Source: Vibrio sp. Y2-5 (GTDB lineage Bacteria > Pseudomonadota > Gammaproteobacteria > Enterobacterales > Vibrionaceae). Taken from it: a stretch of 64,000 bases of DNA. The notes below the pieces were generated by a model that searched no databases, was not told the origin of the DNA, and saw nothing but the letters and a program-made list of their open reading frames with translations. The translations under genes and the position numbers were made by a program. The stretch lies in the NCBI RefSeq assembly GCF_014596725.1, contig NZ_JACVEG010000005.1, positions 62,001 through 126,000 of the forward strand, given 5' to 3'. Positions 58,043 to 64,000 of the stretch are shown here, one piece after another. Within the stretch, counting starts at the first letter, position 1. Every line of letters begins with the position of its first letter.

Positions 58043-60445
58043 TTAACCCATTACCACTGTGATTTGGTTAACGCTGCCTTGTGGTTGCACGTTGATTGCA
58101 TCAACCTGCTCGCCATTTACCGTCATTGACTTAACGCCTTTGCTTACACCATTCGGGTTTAGCACTTTGATCTGGTAAGTTGCGCCGCGCCATTGACGAG
58201 TCACTTCAAATTCCGGCCATGAGGTTGGAATACAAGGGTCAACAGTCAAGCTATCAAAGCCAGTACGTACACCAAGGATGTAGTTAGTCGCCGCATAGTA
58301 AGCCCAGCCTGATGTTCCGGTTAACCATGGGTGGTTTGCTCGACCATGGTCCTGATGATCACGTCCCATGATGAACTGCACATAGGAGTAAGGTTCTGCA
58401 ACGCGAGTCTCAATCATATCGTTCTGGTTATATGGGTTAAGAGCGTCATAGAATTCCATCGCTTTGTCACCACGGCCTAATTTCGCCTCAGCTACCCAAG
58501 CCCAAGGGTTTGGATGGGAGAATATCGCGCCGTTCTCTTTTACCCCCTGATAAACACGAGTCACAAAACCGATATCATCATTCGGCGTCGCGAATGATGG
58601 TGCATTCAGGTGTAAACCGTATGGTGAGAATAGGTATTTGTAGACCGCATCCATGGCTTTTTCGCCGCGCTCTTGAGAAACCGCGCCTGATAAAACGGCC
58701 AGCGAGTTAGACTCAAGATGCACTTTGCCTTCTACCTGTTCAAAGGTGCCGATCTTGTCGCCATCTTTGGTGAGACCACGGATATACCACTCGCCTTGTC
58801 CATCCCATAAGTGGGTTTCACAGGCATCGCGTACACCGTCAGCCATCGCTTGGTATTTGCTTAACGCCTCGCTATCGTTGCGGTAGTTGGCTAATTCAAT
58901 GAAAGCTTCCAAAGCCCAGAAATGAAGGAAGGAAACCATTGCGGATTCACCGCCGCCTAAGTTCAGACAGTCGTTCCAGTCAGCGCGCAGGCCTTTACAA
59001 ATCCCTGTTTGTCCGACGTATTCGGCTGAGAAATCCAGGGCTGCCATCATGTGTTGGTAAACCGTTGCGTTACCCCCATCAGCATAAGGGATCACTTCAT
59101 CAATAAAGCCGAAATCGCCCGTCTCTTTTACGTAGTTAAGAATGGTTGGCACTATCCATAGATGATCGTCAGAACAGGTATCTTTAATGCCGTGGATCTT
59201 ATCTTCGTCAGAAGGTGTTGGAACGACGGTCGGTGATTTTGAAGGTTTTACATCGGCTTTTTCTGGATCAAACCAATCAGGATCGAACAGGTGCAAACCG
59301 TAGCCTGCTTTTACTTGCCCACGTAGAAGATCCACTAAACGTTTACGAGTCATCGATGGGTTCGTATGCGGCACTGATATCGCATCTTGCGCAGTATCAC
59401 GATAGCCAAGACCCGTACGTCCACCCACTTCAATGAAAGAGGCGAAGCGTGACCACACCACACAGGTTTCTGCTTGATAGAGCGTCCATGCGTTCAGCAT
59501 GGTGTCCAAGCCTGCATTTGGAGACTTCACTTGGAACTTGCTGCAACGCTCATCCCAGTGCTGTTTGATGCCCGCAAAGGCTTTATCCACTTCGTTTAGG
59601 TCTTGGTACTTAGCTCTAAGTTTTTCGCCATTACCTTTACCGACACCAAGTATGACCGCAAAACGTACTTTCTCGCCCGGTTGTAGTGTGAATTGCTTAT
59701 GTAAAGCACCGCAGTGGTTGTAACAGGTTTGTGTGCGGTTAGAACACTGTCCCTTTTCAACAGCGATTGGGTTAGCTTCGTCGCGGTACATACCTAAGAA
59801 GGTATCTCGTTGGCCGTCATAGCTGTCAGCATCGAACGTTGCTGTTAGGTAGTAGTAACCAAGGAAGTCGTCAGTGTTGTAGTAAAGATCGTACTCAATG
59901 ACACCATCTTTGTAGTCTGTACCCGCAGAGTAAAGAGACATCTGATGGTTCTGATTGTCCGATGCAATGTGGCTGAAAGAGAACTCTACATAGTTAAATG
60001 CACTGATGGTACGAGGACGATCAGAGGTGTTTTCAATCACAACATCCCAAACTTCCGCATCTTCACCTTTAGGTACAAACAGCGTTTTGCTTGCGACAAT
60101 ACCGTTGTAGTCACATTTAAATTTTGAGTATGACAACCCGTGGCGAACTTCGTAGTTGGCTTGCTCTAAACTCTTTGCTACTGGCTGCCAAGAAACAGAC
60201 CAGAAATCACCCGTTTCGTCATCACGCAGATAAACATAGTGACCAGGACGGTCTTGGGTAAAGTTTGGACGGAATTTGGTGACTCGGTTGTACTCTGGTG
60301 AATGATAAAACGAGTAGCCACCTGCGTTGTGAGAGATAACGCTGCAGAATTTTTCCGTGCCCAAATAGTTGGTCCATGGCGCAGGTACGTCTGGACTTGT
60401 GATGACGTATTCACGATTATCGTTATCGAAATAGCCGTATTTCAT
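58043..60445 (-). CDS. chbP: N,N'-diacetylchitobiose phosphorylase (GH94)
   Basis: Phosphorolyses intracellular (GlcNAc)2 to GlcNAc-1-P and GlcNAc, saving one ATP. At 800 residues, it has the N-terminal beta-sandwich and (alpha/alpha)6 barrel of GH94. The catalytic Asp region GLRADWNDCLNLG falls near residue 490, agreeing with Asp492 of the characterised V. proteolyticus enzyme. The GTSGWAYYAA segment near the end binds phosphate in this family. It lies downstream of the hexosaminidase gene in the operon. Confidence 0.94.
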   Translation of the reverse strand: MKYGYFDNDNREYVITSPDVPAPWTNYLGTEKFCSVISHNAGGYSFYHSPEYNRVTKFRPNFTQDRPGHYVYLRDDETGDFWSVSWQPVAKSLEQANYEVRHGLSYSKFKCDYNGIVASKTLFVPKGEDAEVWDVVIENTSDRPRTISAFNYVEFSFSHIASDNQNHQMSLYSAGTDYKDGVIEYDLYYNTDDFLGYYYLTATFDADSYDGQRDTFLGMYRDEANPIAVEKGQCSNRTQTCYNHCGALHKQFTLQPGEKVRFAVILGVGKGNGEKLRAKYQDLNEVDKAFAGIKQHWDERCSKFQVKSPNAGLDTMLNAWTLYQAETCVVWSRFASFIEVGGRTGLGYRDTAQDAISVPHTNPSMTRKRLVDLLRGQVKAGYGLHLFDPDWFDPEKADVKPSKSPTVVPTPSDEDKIHGIKDTCSDDHLWIVPTILNYVKETGDFGFIDEVIPYADGGNATVYQHMMAALDFSAEYVGQTGICKGLRADWNDCLNLGGGESAMVSFLHFWALEAFIELANYRNDSEALSKYQAMADGVRDACETHLWDGQGEWYIRGLTKDGDKIGTFEQVEGKVHLESNSLAVLSGAVSQERGEKAMDAVYKYLFSPYGLHLNAPSFATPNDDIGFVTRVYQGVKENGAIFSHPNPWAWVAEAKLGRGDKAMEFYDALNPYNQNDMIETRVAEPYSYVQFIMGRDHQDHGRANHPWLTGTSGWAYYAATNYILGVRTGFDSLTVDPCIPTSWPEFEVTRQWRGATYQIKVLNPNGVSKGVKSMTVNGEQVDAINVQPQGSVNQITVVMG

Positions 60446-60521
60446 GGTGATTTCCTTTTTCTAAAACTACGAATAACGCAGTCAATGTCGATGCTAGCGA
60501 ACTTGAATATGTACTTACTTC

Positions 60522-60567
60522 CATCCCGTGCTTTGGCATGGGAATGGCAAAAATGAATAACGTTATT
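60522..60567. repeat. Hairpins in the hexosaminidase-chbP spacer
   Basis: Stem CCATCCCGTGC / GCATGGGAATGG (imperfect, 60522-60548) and the palindrome AATAACGTTATT (60556-60567) over the hexosaminidase stop codon. No T tract follows, so these are likely mRNA-stability structures between co-transcribed genes. Confidence 0.5.
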
Positions 60568-62476
60568 TCCAAGGAGATCGATAGTGGATCTCCTGTTTAT
60601 CCAGCAATGGTAAGTGCCCTTTGAGGCGAGCCAGATAATCAGGCCAGTCACGTAATGAATTCTGTGTCCATCCTGCTTCCGCTAATGCGGTGAGGCGAGG
60701 GTAGAGCATGTAGTCCATACGAGATTGGTCATTGATAATTTCGCACCATAGTGCGCTTTGCATGCCTAAGATGCGTTTGCGAATCGGGTGGTCGGCGGGA
60801 ACTTCCGCCAAAGGTTCGTAGCTGTATGCGCGTTCCAATGGTGTAACGCCAGCCCAGGCAACACCGGGTTCTTCTGGTGCATAGTCCTGAACAATATCGA
60901 GATAGGTGTACTGACCCGGTTGCAAGATGACATCAAAACCTTGCTTGGCGCAGTCCAGTGCCGCTTGCTCTGAAAGCCAAGAATAGATAACCGTGTCTTT
61001 ACTGACTTTGTTGCCATGTTGCGCCTCTTCCCAGCCCACCATACGTTTACCTAAAGAACGTAATTTTTTCTCAACGTAGCGCAGTAAGTGACCTTGCAGC
61101 TCTTTGGCATCTTCATAGCCATGTTCTGCCATTAACGCCTGACATTTAGGGCTGTTAATCCAAACACCATCAGGCACTTCATCAGCACCGATATGGATAA
61201 AGTGACTTGGGAACAGAGTGGCGACTTCTTCCAAAACCAGATCCAAAAAGCGATACGTTTCAGGAAGGGCTGGTGATAACACGTTGTCGCTATAGTTTTG
61301 GATACTGCGATATTCAGAACGATCTTCAGTATCCACCAGCCATTCAGATAGCGAACGGATCGCGGCGCGACAGTGGCCCGGAATATCGATCTCAGGAATA
61401 ACTGTGATTCCTCGATCTTCGGCAAAAGCGATCACTTGCTTGATCTCTTCTTGGGTGTAATAGCCACCATGCTGATCGGTGACAGTACTGAACTGAGGAT
61501 CAATCTCTTTGTCTACACCACGCCAAGCGCCGATATTAGTCAGTTGAGGCAGTGATTTGATCTCAATACGCCAGCCTTCATCATCGGTGAGATGCCAGTG
61601 AAAAGTACTGAACTTGTAGTGAGCTAACTGATTGATCAGACGTTTTACACGTTCAACCGGATGAAAATGACGAGCGCAGTCGAGCATCATGCCGCGATAT
61701 TTGAATCGTGGTGCGTCGCTGATTTTGACGCACGGAACAACCAAACCATCTTGCGTGCGTTTAATTAGTTGCAACAGTGTCGCTGAAGCGTGCACAAAAC
61801 CAACGTGACCGCTGGCTTCTAAGAGTATGCCTTTGGTGTTAACGGTCAGGTGATAGTGTTCTTCATCCAATATTGGATTGCTTTGATAGACAATATCCGC
61901 ATTGCCAATTGGTTGAGGTTCAAAGTCATAAAGATGTTTGAGTTCTTGTTGCAGCCAAGAGGCAGCTTGTTCCGCATTAGCAGAGTGCAGTGTAATCTGG
62001 CTGGTGGATGCTAAAATATAATGTCCGGCCAGCTTTTCAACCTTGTTCGGTTTAGGGATCAAACATAACTCAGCGGCTTCTGTCGCTGGGATCTCACTAC
62101 GTTCTTGATACGGAGAAGCCAGAACAATCGGAGTGACAGCGACATCGTAGCGAACCGTTGCTTCAGTATGATTGAGCTGTACAAACGCCTCTTTAATTCC
62201 GTCACTGTAAAAGCGGAACGGAGCTGTTTTTATGCGAAATTCACAGTAATAGTGACCATTAGCAGGCAATACCGCTTGATGCGGTAATAGGCTGCAGAAG
62301 CTTCCTACCTGATGGAGTTCGCCGTTGGAGACACTGTCAGGCTGGATAAAGCGATCCATGATGAAATGCAATGACCAATCACTTAGATCTTGCTCACTTA
62401 AGTTGTGTAGTGTCAGGCCAAATCGGCAATCATTCTTCTGTTCAGAAAGTACAGCAAAGTCAATTCGATAGTTCAT
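60563..62476 (-). CDS. Cytoplasmic beta-N-acetylhexosaminidase (GH20)
   Basis: 637-residue GH20 enzyme without a signal peptide, so it acts inside the cell on short chitin oligomers. The catalytic Asp-Glu pair is in HIGADEVPDG (near residue 433). The barrel motifs MLDCARHFHP, WHLTDDEGWRIEIK and PEIDIPGH precede it. A GH20 N-terminal domain occupies about residues 130-240. I prefer the second ATG (62476) because AAGGG is 6 nt from it but only 3 nt from ATG 62479. The counterpart is VC0613 in V. cholerae. Confidence 0.9.
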   Translation of the reverse strand: MNYRIDFAVLSEQKNDCRFGLTLHNLSEQDLSDWSLHFIMDRFIQPDSVSNGELHQVGSFCSLLPHQAVLPANGHYYCEFRIKTAPFRFYSDGIKEAFVQLNHTEATVRYDVAVTPIVLASPYQERSEIPATEAAELCLIPKPNKVEKLAGHYILASTSQITLHSANAEQAASWLQQELKHLYDFEPQPIGNADIVYQSNPILDEEHYHLTVNTKGILLEASGHVGFVHASATLLQLIKRTQDGLVVPCVKISDAPRFKYRGMMLDCARHFHPVERVKRLINQLAHYKFSTFHWHLTDDEGWRIEIKSLPQLTNIGAWRGVDKEIDPQFSTVTDQHGGYYTQEEIKQVIAFAEDRGITVIPEIDIPGHCRAAIRSLSEWLVDTEDRSEYRSIQNYSDNVLSPALPETYRFLDLVLEEVATLFPSHFIHIGADEVPDGVWINSPKCQALMAEHGYEDAKELQGHLLRYVEKKLRSLGKRMVGWEEAQHGNKVSKDTVIYSWLSEQAALDCAKQGFDVILQPGQYTYLDIVQDYAPEEPGVAWAGVTPLERAYSYEPLAEVPADHPIRKRILGMQSALWCEIINDQSRMDYMLYPRLTALAEAGWTQNSLRDWPDYLARLKGHLPLLDKQEIHYRSPWK

Positions 62477-62485
62477 CATTAACCC

Positions 62486-62530
62486 TTAATACAAATTCTC
62501 TTAATACAACTTCTGTTAATACAAATTGTG
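62486..62530. repeat. Three tandem 15-bp repeats at the gspK-hexosaminidase junction
   Basis: Units TTAATACAAATTCTC, TTAATACAACTTCTG and TTAATACAAATTGTG run head to tail. The last contains the final four gspK codons plus stop. On the coding strand each unit ends with TAA in the gspK frame, giving three in-frame stops in a row. Confidence 0.9.
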
Positions 62531-63391
62531 TGCTGGTTTGCCAGCAAACATCAGTGCGCCCTCAATAGCATCGAACTGAGGTGTAACAATCCATTGTTGA
62601 ACGGGTGGAGATAGCCAATCCAAAATGCGTTCTGCAATACTGCCCATCAGACAAATTTTCTCTGCACCCTTGCGATGTAAAGCATTGAGAAACATTTCGA
62701 TATCTGCAGCGGTTTGTTGAAGAAGCTCAATCGCCAGAGGATCGTGTCGCTGAGCATGAGAAAAAATGGCTGGAGAAAACTGTCCGTAATCACGAGGTAA
62801 AGCCGATTTGGACCATTCGACAATCTGATCTACATCGTTATCAAAATGCTCCATGACATGCTGACTTAGAGGAGTATGAGGACGAATACCATCTTGGCTC
62901 AGAATGACCTTTTGAATCAGGCTTAGCCCCATCATTGCACCGCTGCCTTGGTCTGAAATTGGAAATTCTCTGCCTCCAACCACATGTTGTTGACCGTCTT
63001 TGAGTAAAATTCCACAAGAGCCAGTACCGGCAATCATAATCGCACCATCATCGCCGTTATGAGCACCGAGACACGCGCCGTAGGCATCTGTGTTCAAGGT
63101 GACAGAAGCGAACGGGTGAGGCTGCTGCATAAAAGCAAACCATGCGGACTTTTGTTCCGCTCCCGCTAAAGCAAGGCCGACATGCATTCTGTGTAGATAG
63201 GTTTCATCCAAGCCACCTTGTTTTGCGGCAATGCGAATAGCTTCAGTGATTGAACGCAACGCAATATCTACACCCAGTAGGATGTTTGCGCTGCCACTTT
63301 TGCCTTCACCGATGAGGTTGCCGTCAATGTCACGAATGCGAGCTCGACAAGAGGTACCTCCACCATCAATGCCAACGAAATAATTACTCAT
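62516..63391 (-). CDS. gspK: ATP-dependent glucosamine/GlcNAc kinase (BadF/BcrA family)
   Basis: 291-residue ASKHA-fold sugar kinase with N-terminal GIDGGGTSCRARI (phosphate 1), GTGSCG and GGREFPISDQGSG, typical of the BadF/BadG/BcrA/BcrD family. The Vibrio furnissii/cholerae orthologue GspK phosphorylates glucosamine at O6. The start is ATG 63391, overlapping the end of the upstream GH9 gene by 8 nt (translational coupling). It works on sugars freed by the GH9, GH20 and GH94 enzymes of this operon. Confidence 0.9.
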   Translation of the reverse strand: MSNYFVGIDGGGTSCRARIRDIDGNLIGEGKSGSANILLGVDIALRSITEAIRIAAKQGGLDETYLHRMHVGLALAGAEQKSAWFAFMQQPHPFASVTLNTDAYGACLGAHNGDDGAIMIAGTGSCGILLKDGQQHVVGGREFPISDQGSGAMMGLSLIQKVILSQDGIRPHTPLSQHVMEHFDNDVDQIVEWSKSALPRDYGQFSPAIFSHAQRHDPLAIELLQQTAADIEMFLNALHRKGAEKICLMGSIAERILDWLSPPVQQWIVTPQFDAIEGALMFAGKPAHNLY

Positions 63392-64000
63392 GGCTTTGCT
63401 CCTGTTGCTGAGCAGAGCAGGCTGTCTTGAAGTGCTCAAACTGGCTCATAATTGCCATTAGGTACCAAGCACCATGTGGGATCCATTGTTCTCCCCAGCG
63501 CCAGTTTTGCATCATGTCGTCTTTCTGTTTTTCAGGGTTGAAGGCAATGTCCTGTGGGTCGTCAAAACCGGCGGTGATACCATTGCAGACACCGCCCTTA
63601 GCATTGAAAAAGCCTAGGTGAGGTAAGTAGTCAGGATTGTTGCGTCCATGCCCGTCGAGCATGCACATGTCGTATGGGTTTAAGCCTGTAACCCAGTTAA
63701 GCGAATTTTGTGCAAAGCTGAGCAACTGGCTTTTTAGCTGTTGGTCTTGTAAGTACGGTTGTACTTGATAAGCCATTGCTGCCAGTGAAGCCAGACGGGC
63801 ATTCTCGCCTTGCCACCAATAGCCTGATTCGTTGTTTTGTGAAATAAAGAATGCGCTGCGCTTTTCTCCATCCACGTCTTTAACATATTGACGAGGGTAG
63901 CCGAACGGGTTGCAAACGGCTTGAGTAATCGTGAGTTCAAACTGGCATGATTGAGTCACGACAGTGTGAACTTTTTCCAAACGCTGTTTGCTCGTTTCAA
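63384..64000 (-). CDS. GH9 glycoside hydrolase, probable exo-beta-D-glucosaminidase (partial)
   Basis: Only the C-terminal 200 or so residues are in the window; the frame stays open through base 64000 and the start lies outside. The GH9 signature is clear: WVTGLNPYDMCMLDGHGRNNPDYLPH (His/Arg region, cut here) and later GVCNGITAG, WRWGEQWIPHGAWYL. Older annotations call it endoglucanase. Vibrio orthologues (VC0615 type) in chitobiose operons are reported as exo-glucosaminidases acting on GlcN oligomers, which fits the neighbours better. It overlaps gspK by 8 nt. Confidence 0.85.
   Translation of the reverse strand, partial: ETSKQRLEKVHTVVTQSCQFELTITQAVCNPFGYPRQYVKDVDGEKRSAFFISQNNESGYWWQGENARLASLAAMAYQVQPYLQDQQLKSQLLSFAQNSLNWVTGLNPYDMCMLDGHGRNNPDYLPHLGFFNAKGGVCNGITAGFDDPQDIAFNPEKQKDDMMQNWRWGEQWIPHGAWYLMAIMSQFEHFKTACSAQQQEQSHE

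Overview
The window is a contiguous stretch of a Vibrio large chromosome (chromosome I type). The evidence is a HapR/LuxR/OpaR-type quorum-sensing regulator between lpd and hpt, the pilABCD-nadC-ampD block, an fbpABC iron operon, and a chitobiose phosphorylase / beta-hexosaminidase / glucosamine kinase / GH9 chitin-disaccharide operon. All of these have the content and order known from Vibrio. The species cannot be fixed from the sequence alone. About 54 protein genes are present. I see no rRNA, tRNA, CRISPR array, prophage, integron cassette or insertion sequence. This is core genome, with a few small scars and repeats.

Layout. 1-4.2 kb: tolC (minus) facing away from a nudF-yqiB-cpdA-yqiA operon. 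4.4-8.6 kb: parE-parC (topoisomerase IV). 8.6-14.6 kb, minus: the type IV pilus operon pilA-pilB-pilC-pilD running into coaE-zapD-yacG. 14.9-17.1 kb: nadC, a full ERIC repeat, ampD, fldB. 17.3-20.8 kb: xerD-dsbC-recJ. 21.2-28.2 kb: pdhR-aceE-aceF and lpd, the pyruvate dehydrogenase complex and its repressor, with palindromic PdhR boxes upstream. 28.3-30.5 kb: the hapR/opaR-type master regulator, hpt and can. 30.8-32.5 kb: a YadG/YadH-type ABC exporter. 32.6-38.6 kb, minus: panB-panC, pcnB-folK, gluQRS, dksA, sfsA. 38.7-45.9 kb: hrpB, mrcB (PBP1b) and a secreted patatin-like phospholipase with an outer-membrane barrel. 46.1-50.6 kb: acnB, a glycerate kinase beside degraded remains of a cdaR-like regulator and probably a permease, then yacL. 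50.8-52.4 kb: glnK-amtB behind a sigma-54 promoter. 52.5-56.3 kb: fbpABC behind a Fur box. 56.5-64.0 kb, minus: the intracellular chitobiose pathway, whose first gene (GH9) runs off the right edge.

How the genes work together. Central carbon genes (aceEF-lpd, acnB) are controlled by pyruvate through PdhR. The chitin-disaccharide operon turns imported GlcNAc2/GlcN oligomers into GlcNAc, GlcNAc-1-P, GlcN-6-P and GlcNAc-6-P. The pilus operon has a candidate CRP-S (TfoX/Sxy-type) site, so chitin-linked competence may connect the two ends of the window. The hapR-type mRNA leader carries an 11-nt match to the Qrr small-RNA pairing region, the expected quorum-sensing input.

No wholly new multi-gene system is visible. 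The observations most worth checking are the fused cdaR/permease deletion scar, the terminator stem that also reads as an NtrC box upstream of glnK, the paired PdhR operators, the roughly 100-bp intercistronic inverted repeat in the chitobiose operon, and a 15-bp triplicated repeat whose every unit ends in an in-frame stop.
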